Source: Flavobacterium cyclinae (GTDB taxonomy: Bacteria; Bacteroidota; Bacteroidia; Flavobacteriales; Flavobacteriaceae). From it: a stretch of 64,000 nucleotides of DNA. Each line of letters opens with the position of its first letter. Within the stretch, counting starts at the first letter, position 1. The notes beneath the pieces are model-generated. The model searched no databases. It saw only the letters and a list, made by a program, of their open reading frames with translations, and was not told the origin of the DNA. Of this stretch, positions 51,612-60,186 are shown piece by piece. Location: positions 62,001-126,000 of the forward strand of contig NZ_CP089095.1 of NCBI RefSeq assembly GCF_021172145.1, read 5' to 3'. Position numbers and translations under genes: made by a program.

Positions 51612-53288
51612 TTAAAAACTAAAACTAATTCCAGAGTATAAACCAATGAAATAAGGTTTGAAATTTCCAGAATTCTGATTAAAGGTATTGATCTGGTATT
51701 TAAACATAGGTTGGAAATTGGCATTAAAGCTTTTCCAGAACGAGTATTTAAAACCCAAACCGACGTTACTACTAAAATGTATATTGTTTAAATTATTAGC
51801 ACTACCAACTTCCATTTCTAAGCCATTTGTAACTAAAGAAATGTTGTTTTGATTTAAAAATAAAGTACTCATACCTCCGATGATTTCTACTCCAAATTTT
51901 TTGTCAATTAATTTATAACTCAGTTCTAGAGGAACTTCAATATATGAGATGTTTTGTTTTAATGAACCAATGTTATTGTCAATGATAACGTTTTCAACAT
52001 CACCTGATATTTCATTTATAGTACCATTTTTTGAACTAAAAACCATATTAGATGCATTTGCATTTCTTGATATTGTTGGAATATTGTTATCAACTTCTCT
52101 CATTCTAGATTCAAAAAGAACATCGTTAGTGTTGTAACTAAGATTAATACTGTTAACTCCTGTTTTTAAACTTAATTTATCATTAATAGCATAACTACCT
52201 GCTATTCCATAACTTAATGTTGTAGTATAATTTTTGCTATTTGAATTGAATTGATCATCAATTGAAGATCCTTCTGCTAAGGAATTGAAATAAACAGGCG
52301 ACGCGTTTGTGCTAATCGCCCATTTACTTCTTTTTTCTTCTTTTTCATCTTCATTTTTCCCATCCTCTTTTTCTTTTAGCAATTCCTCAAGCGGATTTGG
52401 TTCAACTGCAACCTCAGCCACTAAAGTACTATCTTGAGTAATGATTTCATTTTCAACAACTCCATTTGAAAGAATTGTTTTATTAGCAATAGAATCATTA
52501 TGGTTATTGTTTACAATGGTAGAATTAGATAATTCTTTTTCAAAGAAAGCATCAATGTTTTCTTTATTTACAGAAGTTTTTCCCTTCTTATCATCATTAA
52601 CAATTAAATTGTTTTCCAATAAGATTTCATTTTCTGTAACAGAAGAATTTTTCTTATTCGTTTTATATTTTGATTTTCTTTTTGAATTATTTTTTTGAGC
52701 GATATCAACTACTCCATCATTAGAATTCTTAAATACGTTAAGTTGGTTATTGTAATTTTTGTTAGATTTTCTTTTAGAAACAACTTTTGGGTCAGTATAT
52801 TTTTGAATCGTGTTATTGTTCACAACAGCATTTGTTTTACTAGATTTTTTTTGGATTTTTGAATCAATAGAATTCTTGTAAAAGGTTGATGCGTTTTCTA
52901 GTTGGTTTTCGTTTTTAGTTGAATTTTCTAAGTTAGCATCCGATTTCTGTTGGTTCAATTTTGCATCATAAACTACAGCATTATCAATTGAAGAATTTGC
53001 ATCTTTTTTATTAATAATGTTTCCATCCTTATCTACAATAGTGTTTTCAGGATTTGTTAAATGTTCGTTTGGATTATTAGTAAAGCTATAATTCCAAATT
53101 AATGTTCCAATTAAGAACAAAGAAGCAGCTATTCCTGAATAACGGAACCATATAGGAATGACACGTTTCTTTTTCTTTTTTTCTTGTAAACGACTAGCAA
53201 TCAAATCCCAAGATTCCTGAGGCGGTATTGCTTCAAAATCTTTGAATTTCTCCTGAAATAATCGTTCTATATTTTTATTTTCTTTCAT
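51612..53288 (-). CDS. membrane-anchored anti-sigma-like protein with C-terminal beta-barrel-like domain
   Basis: The 558-residue protein begins with a charged cytoplasmic part (residues 1-43; LFQEKFKDFEAIPPQESWD, KKKKKRV) and one membrane segment at about 46-66. A long Asn/Lys/Ser-rich linker covers residues 70-300. The last 230 residues resemble a PorT/OmpW-type outer-membrane beta-barrel and end in an aromatic residue (GISFSF). It follows an ECF sigma factor gene with an ATGA overlap, the usual position of an anti-sigma factor. Inner-membrane anchor plus barrel suggests a protein that spans the periplasm; this is inference. No signal peptide is cleaved. Confidence 0.7.
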   Translation of the reverse strand: MKENKNIERLFQEKFKDFEAIPPQESWDLIASRLQEKKKKKRVIPIWFRYSGIAASLFLIGTLIWNYSFTNNPNEHLTNPENTIVDKDGNIINKKDANSSIDNAVVYDAKLNQQKSDANLENSTKNENQLENASTFYKNSIDSKIQKKSSKTNAVVNNNTIQKYTDPKVVSKRKSNKNYNNQLNVFKNSNDGVVDIAQKNNSKRKSKYKTNKKNSSVTENEILLENNLIVNDDKKGKTSVNKENIDAFFEKELSNSTIVNNNHNDSIANKTILSNGVVENEIITQDSTLVAEVAVEPNPLEELLKEKEDGKNEDEKEEKRSKWAISTNASPVYFNSLAEGSSIDDQFNSNSKNYTTTLSYGIAGSYAINDKLSLKTGVNSINLSYNTNDVLFESRMREVDNNIPTISRNANASNMVFSSKNGTINEISGDVENVIIDNNIGSLKQNISYIEVPLELSYKLIDKKFGVEIIGGMSTLFLNQNNISLVTNGLEMEVGSANNLNNIHFSSNVGLGFKYSFWKSFNANFQPMFKYQINTFNQNSGNFKPYFIGLYSGISFSF

Positions 53289-53827
53289 TTACTTTTTTTT
53301 ACATCAAAACAAGTATTTGACTCAATTTTATTCTTCAAAATAGCTTTGGCTCTAGCTAAATTTGATTTTGATGTTCCAATATTAATTTCTAGCATTTCAG
53401 AAATTTCTTTATGAGAATATCCATCTAAAACATAAAGATTAAATACCAATCGATACCTGTCGGGTAACTCTTGTATTATTTTGGTTAGAAATTCTAAACT
53501 TATATTCTCATCATCAATTTCAATTTCTTCTTCAGCCGGAATTTTCTCTGAAACAATTTCAAATATATTTTGCTTGCGATATTGTTGTAAAACATAATTG
53601 ATTACAATTCGCTTTGCCCAACCTTCAAATGAACCAGAACTTTTATATTGTTTTATTTTATCAAATATGATTAAAAAACTTTCTTGTAAATTATCTTGAG
53701 CTTCTTCATAATTGCGCGAATACTTTAAACACACAGCAAATAATTTTGGCGCTAATAAGCGATAAACTTGCTCTTGTGCTTTAGTATTGTTATTACCACA
53801 CTCATGTATAAGTTGCTCTATTATCAA
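53285..53827 (-). CDS. ECF-type sigma-70 family RNA polymerase sigma factor
   Basis: The 180-residue protein has sigma region 2 (LKYSRNYEEAQDNLQESFLIIF, seen as YEEAQDNLQESF, with FEGWAKRIVINYVLQQYRK) and region 4 (IIQELPDRYRLVFNLYVLDG, YSHKEISEMLEINIGTSKSNLARAK as its HTH). It directs RNA polymerase to a small gene set. No ATG is available at the expected position, so the TTG at 53827 is used. It overlaps the downstream anti-sigma-like gene by 4 bases. Confidence 0.9.
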   Translation of the reverse strand: MIIEQLIHECGNNNTKAQEQVYRLLAPKLFAVCLKYSRNYEEAQDNLQESFLIIFDKIKQYKSSGSFEGWAKRIVINYVLQQYRKQNIFEIVSEKIPAEEEIEIDDENISLEFLTKIIQELPDRYRLVFNLYVLDGYSHKEISEMLEINIGTSKSNLARAKAILKNKIESNTCFDVKKSK

Positions 53828-53838
53828 TTTGTTTACTA

Positions 53839-54240
53839 TTAATTTACTGGAATATCATAAATTAAAAAAGTATCCTCTCCATTGTCATCAGTACCTGTCC
53901 AAAATTTAAACACATAATTCCCTGTATTGGTTACATGAAAATTAAAAGTTTCTTCAACTAATATATTTTCAAGAGGAAGACAATTTCCCCTTTCTTCAAT
54001 TATATTTTGTACTGCACATCGTCTAACGTTCAAATCTTTTTCATAATAAATGCCATAAGGTGAATGACAACTTGATGGCCTGTAATATTGCATTGAGATT
54101 TGATAAGTACGACCAAGTTCAAATTCCGTAGGTATTTCTACATTATGTACAGGTAAAATTTCAACACGATAGTTAAATTCATCTGATTGACATGAATTAA
54201 ATAAAAAAAGAATACTTACTAATAATATTAATTTTTTCAT
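53839..54240 (-). CDS. small lipoprotein of unknown function
   Basis: The 133-residue product has a lipoprotein signal peptide with lipobox FNSC. The mature part is beta-rich and has three further cysteines, with RPSSCHSPYGIYYEKD, RRCAVQN and RGNCLPLEN, perhaps forming disulphides. VTNTGNYVFKFWTG resembles an immunoglobulin-like strand pair. It lies 11 bases upstream of the sigma factor gene, so the three may be one operon. I do not recognise a family. Confidence 0.7.
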   Translation of the reverse strand: MKKLILLVSILFLFNSCQSDEFNYRVEILPVHNVEIPTEFELGRTYQISMQYYRPSSCHSPYGIYYEKDLNVRRCAVQNIIEERGNCLPLENILVEETFNFHVTNTGNYVFKFWTGTDDNGEDTFLIYDIPVN

Positions 54241-54300
54241 TTGTAATGATTTATTATATTTTGTAGATGTAATTTTAGGTAAAAGGTTGCGTTAAGTTAC

Positions 54301-54330
54301 AAAAAAAAAATCCCGAAAAAATCGGGATAA
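54301..54330 (-). terminator. rho-independent terminator after recA
   Basis: On the minus strand TCCCGA and TCGGGA pair around a T-rich loop and are followed by a run of about ten T. It lies directly after the recA stop codon. Confidence 0.9.
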
Positions 54331-54334
54331 TTTG

Positions 54335-55339
54335 TTAACCATTGTTTTCTTTAATGGTTTCTTTTATTTTTTGTTCTAATTCATCCATTAATTCCGGATT
54401 GTCTTTAATTAAAACTTTAACAGCATCTCTACCTTGACCTAGTTTTGTTTCACCATAACTAAACCAAGAACCACTTTTCTTAATGATTTCAAAATCAACA
54501 GCTAAATCTAAAATTTCTCCTACTTTAGAAATTCCTTCTCCGTACATGACATCAAATTCAGCAGTTCTAAAAGGTGGTGCTACTTTATTCTTAACGATTT
54601 TAACTTTGGTTCTGTTACCAATTACGTTTTCACCATCTTTAATTTGAGTTGATTTACGAATATCAATACGAACCGAAGCATAGAACTTTAATGCATTTCC
54701 TCCTGTAGTAGTTTCAGGATTTCCAAACATTACTCCAATTTTATCACGTAATTGGTTAATGAAAAACACTGTACAATTGGTTTTGTGAATCGTTCCTGTT
54801 AACTTTCTCAACGCTTGCGACATTAAACGAGCATGTAATCCCATTTTAGAGTCTCCCATGTCACCTTCAATTTCGCTTTTTGGTGTTAAAGCGGCAACCG
54901 AGTCAACTACTACAATATCAACAGCTCCAGAACGAATTAAACTTTCGGCAATTTCTAATGCTTGCTCACCATTATCGGGTTGCGAAATAATTAAATTGTC
55001 AATATCAACCCCTAATTTCTCAGCATAAAAACGGTCAAATGCGTGCTCAGCATCAATAAATGCTGCAATTCCACCCGCTTTTTGAGCTTCTGCAATGGCG
55101 TGTAATGTTAACGTGGTTTTACCTGACGATTCTGGTCCGTAGATTTCTATGATTCTTCCTCTTGGGTATCCATTTACTCCAAGAGCTAAATCAACCCCTA
55201 ATGAACCTGACGGAATAGCTTCTACTTCTTCAACAGCGCTATCACCTAATTTCATTACGGTTCCTTTTCCGTACGTCTTGTCAAGTTTGTCTAATGTTAG
55301 TTGTAAGGCTTTTAATTTTGCGTCTTTATCTGAGCTCAT
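54335..55339 (-). CDS. recA: recombinase A
   Basis: RecA forms filaments on single-stranded DNA and drives strand exchange and repair. The 334-residue protein has the Walker A motif [33 protein letters not shown] (Walker B), the L1/L2 loops with [28 protein letters not shown], and the expected C-terminus with an acidic/lysine-rich tail. The start [12 protein letters not shown] at 55339 is chosen over an ATG nine codons earlier. I found no obvious SOS box before it. Confidence 0.96.
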   Translation of the reverse strand: MSSDKDAKLKALQLTLDKLDKTYGKGTVMKLGDSAVEEVEAIPSGSLGVDLALGVNGYPRGRIIEIYGPESSGKTTLTLHAIAEAQKAGGIAAFIDAEHAFDRFYAEKLGVDIDNLIISQPDNGEQALEIAESLIRSGAVDIVVVDSVAALTPKSEIEGDMGDSKMGLHARLMSQALRKLTGTIHKTNCTVFFINQLRDKIGVMFGNPETTTGGNALKFYASVRIDIRKSTQIKDGENVIGNRTKVKIVKNKVAPPFRTAEFDVMYGEGISKVGEILDLAVDFEIIKKSGSWFSYGETKLGQGRDAVKVLIKDNPELMDELEQKIKETIKENNG

Positions 55340-55420
55340 AATAAAATATTTTTCGTAAAAATACATCTTTTTTTATTCGATACAAAAATTGTTAATATGT
55401 TTTGATGGGCTATTAAAGAT

Positions 55421-55449
55421 TTGATTTTTAATCTATTTTATTACCTTTG
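55421..55449 (+). promoter_or_regulatory. full Bacteroidetes promoter for the trhO-trhP-ferredoxin operon
   Basis: TTG (55421-55423), an 18-base spacer and TACCTTTG (55442-55449) match both elements. The predicted transcript start falls at about 55455, leaving a leader of about 80 bases. Confidence 0.7.
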
Positions 55450-55454
55450 TGCCC

Positions 55455-55505
55455 GAATTCTTCCATTTAGAATTCTATTTCGTACAGACGTGATTTATAA
55501 CGTCT
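55455..55505 (+). promoter_or_regulatory. two stem-loops in the trhO leader
   Basis: GAATTCT/AGAATTC (55455-55475, 7-base loop) and AGACGT/ACGTCT (55486-55505, 8-base loop) lie in tandem at the 5' end of the predicted mRNA. Neither has a T-run. They may stabilise the transcript or bind a regulator. Confidence 0.5.
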
Positions 55506-55535
55506 CTAATTTTCTAATCTTAAAACGTTTATAGC

Positions 55536-56894
55536 ATGCAACTGTATAACACTTTAAGCGCAGAAGAAAGAAAAGAGCTAATTGATTTAGCCGGTAAGCA
55601 ACGATTAACGTTGTCTTTCTATGCGTATGCCAAAATTGAAGATCCCAAAAAATTTCGTAATGATTTATTTGTAGCTTGGAATGCACTCGATGCACTAGGC
55701 CGAATTTACGTTGCTCACGAAGGAATTAACGCTCAAATGAGTGTGCCAGCAGAAAATTTTGAAGCTTTTCGCGAAACGTTAGAAGTCTATGATTTCATGC
55801 GTGGCATCCGATTGAATGTAGCTGTTGAACAAGATGATCATTCTTTCTTAAAATTAACCATTAAAGTGCGTCATAAAATTGTAGCTGATGGCTTAAATGA
55901 CGAAACTTTTGATGTTACCAATAAAGGGGTTCACTTAAACGCCAAATCTTTCAATGAAATTTTAGAAGACCCAAATACTATCGTAGTGGACTTCAGAAAT
56001 CATTACGAAAGTGAAGTAGGACATTTTAAAGGAGCAATTACACCAGATGTGGAAACTTTTAGAGAGTCTTTACCCATCATCAACGAACAATTAAAAGATT
56101 TTAAAGAAGATAAAAACTTGGTGATGTATTGCACAGGTGGAATTCGTTGCGAGAAAGCATCTGCCTATTTCAAACATCAAGGTTTTAAAAATGTATTTCA
56201 GCTGGAAGGTGGAATCATCAATTACGCCAAACAAATCAAAGAAGAAGGTTTGGAAAGCAAATTCATTGGAAAGAATTTCGTATTTGATAATCGTTTAGGA
56301 GAACGAATCACTGAAGATATTATTTCGCAATGTCACCAATGTGGGAAACCTTGTGACAATCATACCAATTGCGCTAATGATGGTTGTCATTTATTGTTCA
56401 TTCAATGTGACGAATGTAAAGCAGCTATGGAAAATTGCTGTTCAACTGAATGTTTGGAAATCACACATTTACCATTAGCTGAACAAGTAAAATTGAGAAG
56501 TGGTAAACAAGTTGGAAATAAAGTGTTCCGTAAAGGAAAATCAGAAGCTTTGAAGTTTAAAAAATCGGGAGAGTTACCTGATGCACCAATTGCAACTGTA
56601 AATCCGGTTAAAGACATTCGCCAAAAAATCAAAGAGAAAAAAGTGATTTTAGGGAAAGCACAACACTACTATGTAAAAGCTCAAGTAGGTCTATTTGAAA
56701 TTGAAAACAACGAATTGAATTTAGGAGATAAGATTTTAATTTCAGGACCAACCACTGGAAATGAGGAATTGGTTGTAGAAAAAATGTTCGTTAATGGAAC
56801 CGAAGCCAATCAAGCAAAACCCGGCGACAAAGTAACATTTGCCTTGCCATTTAGAGTGCGATTATCAGATAAACTATTTAAAATCTTAAACTAA
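55536..56894 (+). CDS. trhO: oxygen-dependent tRNA uridine(34) hydroxylase TrhO with extra U32 C-terminal domain
   Basis: TrhO (YceA) uses oxygen to hydroxylate U34 of tRNAs to ho5U. The 452-residue protein has the N-terminal acylphosphatase-like domain (residues 1-130, VAHEGINAQMS), a rhodanese domain with the active-site loop MYCTGGIRCEKAS (Cys-199), and a Cys-rich rhodanese C-terminal part (CHQCGKPCDNHTNC, CDECKAAMENCCS). Escherichia coli TrhO is about 350 residues; here about 86 residues are added after residue 366. That tail is homologous to the C-terminal domain of TrhP, the next gene, with about 42 of 86 positions identical by eye. The stop overlaps the trhP ATG (TAATG). Confidence 0.93.
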   Translation: MQLYNTLSAEERKELIDLAGKQRLTLSFYAYAKIEDPKKFRNDLFVAWNALDALGRIYVAHEGINAQMSVPAENFEAFRETLEVYDFMRGIRLNVAVEQDDHSFLKLTIKVRHKIVADGLNDETFDVTNKGVHLNAKSFNEILEDPNTIVVDFRNHYESEVGHFKGAITPDVETFRESLPIINEQLKDFKEDKNLVMYCTGGIRCEKASAYFKHQGFKNVFQLEGGIINYAKQIKEEGLESKFIGKNFVFDNRLGERITEDIISQCHQCGKPCDNHTNCANDGCHLLFIQCDECKAAMENCCSTECLEITHLPLAEQVKLRSGKQVGNKVFRKGKSEALKFKKSGELPDAPIATVNPVKDIRQKIKEKKVILGKAQHYYVKAQVGLFEIENNELNLGDKILISGPTTGNEELVVEKMFVNGTEANQAKPGDKVTFALPFRVRLSDKLFKILN

Positions 56895-58135
56895 TGACAA
56901 CTACAGGAAGAATTGAATTAATGGCGCCTGCCGGTAATTTCGAATCGCTTCAGGCGGCATTAGATAATGGTTGTGATTCTGTTTATTTTGGTGTCGAACA
57001 ATTAAATATGCGCGCTCGAGCAACAGTAAATTTCGTTTTAGATGATTTACCAGAAATTGCGCGTCGTTGTAACGAAAAAAATGTTAGGACGTATCTAACT
57101 TTAAATACGATTATTTACGATCATGATTTATCGATTGTAAAAACACTTTTAACCAAAGCCAAAGAAGCAGGAATTACAGCCGTAATTGCCTCAGACCAAG
57201 CCGTTATTATGACGGCTCGCACTATGGGGATGGAAGTACACATTTCCACTCAATTGAATGTAACGAACATCGAAACTGTAAAATTCTATGCGATGTTTGC
57301 CGATACAATTGTATTATCTCGCGAGTTGAGTTTACGTCAAGTAAAGAAAATCACAGATGATATCGAAAAAGAACAAATCAAAGGGCCAAGCGGCAATTTA
57401 GTTGAGATTGAAATCTTTGGTCACGGCGCTTTGTGTATGGCCGTTTCTGGAAAATGTTATTTGAGTTTGCATTCGCATAATTCATCGGCAAATCGTGGTG
57501 CTTGCAAACAAAATTGTCGTAAAAAATACACGGTAATCGACCAAGAAAGTGGTTTTGAAATCGAAATCGATAACGAATACATGATGTCGCCAAAAGATTT
57601 ATGTACGTTAGATTTTCTGGATCAAGTTATCGATTCTGGAATAAAAGTATTGAAAATTGAAGGTCGAGGAAGAGCCGCTGATTATGTGGCAACCGTTATC
57701 AAAACCTATCGCGAAGCAATTGATTCCTATTACGAAGGAACCTTCACTAAAGAAAAAATTCAAACTTGGATGGAAGCTTTGGCAACGGTTTACAATCGTG
57801 GCTTTTGGAGCGGTTATTATTTGGGACAAAAATTAGGCGAATGGTCTGATAATCCAGGTTCTAATGCGACTCAGAAAAAAGTGTACGTTGGAAAAGGTAT
57901 GCATTATTTCCCAAAATCAAGCATCGCCGAATTCAAAATTGAAGCTTACGATATTAAAAAAGGCGATAAAATTTTAATTACAGGTCCATCAACAGGAGCG
58001 CAAGAATTAATTTTAGAAGATTTCTTTGTGAATGACGTAACTTCTGAAAAAGCAACCAAAGGCGATAGTTGCACTTTGAAAGTGCCGTTCCGCATTCGTT
58101 TGTCAGACAAAATGTATAAAATTGTAGAAAACTAA
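56894..58135 (+). CDS. trhP: prephenate-dependent tRNA uridine(34) hydroxylase TrhP (peptidase U32 family)
   Basis: TrhP (YegQ) is the alternative, oxygen-independent route to ho5U34 in tRNA and depends on prephenate and iron-sulfur metabolism. The 413-residue protein has the U32 start ELMAPAGNFESLQAALDNG, the FGHGALCMAVSGKCYLS and NRGACKQNCRKKY Cys motifs, MSPKDLCTLDFLD and LKIEGRGR. The C-terminal domain (about residues 328-413) is the U32 C-terminal beta domain that also ends TrhO. Despite the family name no peptidase activity is expected. The start overlaps trhO and the stop overlaps the ferredoxin gene, each by one base. Confidence 0.93.
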   Translation: MTTTGRIELMAPAGNFESLQAALDNGCDSVYFGVEQLNMRARATVNFVLDDLPEIARRCNEKNVRTYLTLNTIIYDHDLSIVKTLLTKAKEAGITAVIASDQAVIMTARTMGMEVHISTQLNVTNIETVKFYAMFADTIVLSRELSLRQVKKITDDIEKEQIKGPSGNLVEIEIFGHGALCMAVSGKCYLSLHSHNSSANRGACKQNCRKKYTVIDQESGFEIEIDNEYMMSPKDLCTLDFLDQVIDSGIKVLKIEGRGRAADYVATVIKTYREAIDSYYEGTFTKEKIQTWMEALATVYNRGFWSGYYLGQKLGEWSDNPGSNATQKKVYVGKGMHYFPKSSIAEFKIEAYDIKKGDKILITGPSTGAQELILEDFFVNDVTSEKATKGDSCTLKVPFRIRLSDKMYKIVEN

Positions 58136-58365
58136 TGGTTGTTGTTACGCTTCAAAGAGACAAATGTATTGGTTGTAATTATTGTGTAGAAATGGCACCT
58201 GCTCAATTCCAAATGTCTAAAAAAGACGGAAAATCAGTATTAATTAAATCGGTTGATTCAAAAGGATTTCACTCCTTAAAATCACCTGATCATACCATTG
58301 TTGAAAATTGTGAATTAGCAGCAAAAGCTTGTCCAGTCCATATTATTACTGTAAAGGAAACATAA
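58135..58365 (+). CDS. 4Fe-4S-type ferredoxin
   Basis: The 76-residue protein has a CIGCNYC motif at residues 11-17 and a distal Cys pair in ENCELAAKACPVHI, the pattern of a monocluster bacterial ferredoxin. It is translationally coupled to trhP (TAATG), which suggests that it supplies electrons to, or otherwise serves, the iron-sulfur enzyme TrhP or TrhO; this is inference. A hairpin terminator follows 24 bases later, so it is the last gene of the operon. Confidence 0.88.
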   Translation: MVVVTLQRDKCIGCNYCVEMAPAQFQMSKKDGKSVLIKSVDSKGFHSLKSPDHTIVENCELAAKACPVHIITVKET

Positions 58366-58389
58366 TTTTGTGTTTTACAATACTATATG

Positions 58390-58432
58390 AAAACCTATTT
58401 CGTTTAACTATGAGATGGGTTTTTTCTTTTTG
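58390..58432 (+). terminator. rho-independent terminator of the trhO-trhP-ferredoxin operon
   Basis: AAAACCTATTTC and GAGATGGGTTTT form a 12-bp stem with two G-U pairs and a 10-base loop, followed by a T-rich tract. Confidence 0.75.
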
Positions 58433-58543
58433 GGGAACTTCAAGATTGATTTTTGAAAGTTTCCATAAAAATTCAATATCTTTACGCTCAAAAACATTTT
58501 AGAAACGTAGTCCAAAAACGGACAATCAATATATATTTCAATT

Positions 58544-59707
58544 ATGGCATGTACAAACTGTTCCACGGGTGCTAAAGACGGCACACCAAAAGGATGTAAT
58601 AATAACGGGACTTGCGGCACCGATAGCTGCAACAAACTTTCGGTTTTCGATTGGTTGTCAAATATGACGTTGCCGGGTGGTCAAGAACCATTTGATGCAG
58701 CTGAAATTCGTTTTAAAAACGGAAGAAAAGAATTTTTCAGAAATACTGAAAAGCTAACATTATCTATAGGAGATATTGTGGCTACTGAAGCTTCACCAGG
58801 GCACGATATCGGAATTGTGACTTTGACTGGCGAATTGGTAAAAATTCAAATGAAAAAGAAAGGCGAAAATCCGGATAAGGAATTGGCAAAAATCTACAGA
58901 AAAGCATCACAACGCGACATTGATATTTGGACAGAAGCTCGAAACAAAGAAGAATCGGTACGTATGCGTGCTAGAGAAATTGCAATTGATTTGAAATTGG
59001 AAATGAAAATTTCGGATGTAGAATTTCAAGGTGATGGTTCTAAAGCAACGTTTTATTACACTGCAAATGATCGAGTAGATTTCCGTCAATTGATTAAAGA
59101 ATTTGCTCAAGAATTCAAGATTAGAATTGAAATGAAGCAAGTAGGATTTCGCCAAGAAGCCGCTCGTTTAGGAGGAATTGGTTCTTGTGGAAGAGAATTA
59201 TGTTGTTCTACTTGGTTAACCGATTTTAGAAGTGTAAATACTTCGGCAGCGCGTTACCAACAATTATCATTAAATCCACAAAAACTAGCAGGTCAATGTG
59301 GAAAATTAAAATGCTGTTTAAATTATGAGTTAGATACTTATTTGGATGCTTTAAAAGGATTTCCCGATATGGATACAAAATTGTATACAGAAAAAGGAGA
59401 TGCTTATTGCCAAAAAGTAGATATTTTTAAAGAAATTATGTGGTTTGCGTATGCTAATGCTCCCGCTCAATGGTTAGTATTACCTGTAGCAAAAGTTAAA
59501 GAAATAGTAGCTCTTAATAAAAAGAAAGAAAAAGTAGCAGCTTTAGAAGATTATGTAGTGGAGAGTACGCGCGAAGTTGAGAAAAAATTTGAAAACGTTG
59601 TGGGTCAAGATAGTTTAACACGTTTTGATCAACCTAAAAAGAAATCGAACAATAGAAATAAAAAAAGGAAACCAACAAATTTTAAAAATGCACCTAAAAA
59701 AGATTAA
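58544..59707 (+). CDS. ricT: PSP1-domain iron-sulfur protein RicT (YaaT)
   Basis: The 387-residue protein starts with a Cys-rich N-terminus (ACTNCSTG, CNNNGTCGTDSC). A PSP1 domain follows, with IGDIVATEASPGHDIGIV near residue 75. Conserved Cys motifs are GGIGSCGRELCCSTWL and LAGQCGKLKCCLNYE. The C-terminus is basic and probably disordered. In Bacillus subtilis RicT acts with RicA and RicF in an Fe-S complex that affects RNA processing; those partners are not seen here. In Flavobacterium it lies upstream of gldH, as in this window. It overlaps gldH by 20 bases. Confidence 0.92.
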   Translation: MACTNCSTGAKDGTPKGCNNNGTCGTDSCNKLSVFDWLSNMTLPGGQEPFDAAEIRFKNGRKEFFRNTEKLTLSIGDIVATEASPGHDIGIVTLTGELVKIQMKKKGENPDKELAKIYRKASQRDIDIWTEARNKEESVRMRAREIAIDLKLEMKISDVEFQGDGSKATFYYTANDRVDFRQLIKEFAQEFKIRIEMKQVGFRQEAARLGGIGSCGRELCCSTWLTDFRSVNTSAARYQQLSLNPQKLAGQCGKLKCCLNYELDTYLDALKGFPDMDTKLYTEKGDAYCQKVDIFKEIMWFAYANAPAQWLVLPVAKVKEIVALNKKKEKVAALEDYVVESTREVEKKFENVVGQDSLTRFDQPKKKSNNRNKKRKPTNFKNAPKKD

Positions 59708-60185
59708 TTTTATCATTACACTTTTTGTCATCATGTTTTTTGTTTCTTGTGACAAAAAGCAATTTTTTAGCGAATATAAAGAACTTGATGGTACATGGAA
59801 AAAAGCGGATACATTACGATTTACTTTTGATCAAAATGATACAGTAAATCCATATCATTTGTTTCTAAATGTTAGAAATAATAATGATTATCCTTTTAGC
59901 AATATGTACTTGATTGTAACTATGAAAGAACCGGGGAAAAACCCAACAATTAAAGTAGATACATTAGAATATCTTATGGCAAATCCAGATGGAACTTTGT
60001 TAGGTGAAGGTTTTTCAGACATTAAAGAAAGTAAATTGTGGTATTTAGAAAATTTCAAGTTCAAGAAAGCTGGAAAGTATAATGTGGAAGTAGTTCAGGC
60101 TGTAAGGGAACTAGGAAAAGTAGAGGGTGTAGCAGAATTAAAAGGGATTACAGAATTAGGATTAAGAATCGAAAAAATAAATTAG
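59688..60185 (+). CDS. gldH: gliding motility lipoprotein GldH
   Basis: GldH is a lipoprotein needed for gliding motility in Flavobacterium johnsoniae and is linked to the type IX secretion and SprB adhesin machinery. The 165-residue protein has a signal peptide with lipobox FVSC at Cys-20. The mature chain has SEYKELDGTWKKADTLRFTF and FSNMYLIVTMKEPG, as in GldH. The start was placed at the ATG just before the signal peptide, inside the end of ricT; translational coupling is likely. It supports placing the organism among gliding Bacteroidota. Confidence 0.9.
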   Translation: MHLKKINFIITLFVIMFFVSCDKKQFFSEYKELDGTWKKADTLRFTFDQNDTVNPYHLFLNVRNNNDYPFSNMYLIVTMKEPGKNPTIKVDTLEYLMANPDGTLLGEGFSDIKESKLWYLENFKFKKAGKYNVEVVQAVRELGKVEGVAELKGITELGLRIEKIN

Positions 60186-60186
60186 T

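Noticed and set aside
55340..55420. SOS box upstream of recA
   Set aside because: I searched by eye for a palindromic LexA-type site and saw none. Many Bacteroidota lack a classical LexA site.
56894..58135. U32 family protein as a collagenase-type peptidase
   Set aside because: The Cys motifs and sequence fit the TrhP branch, whose members modify tRNA; genomic pairing with trhO supports this.
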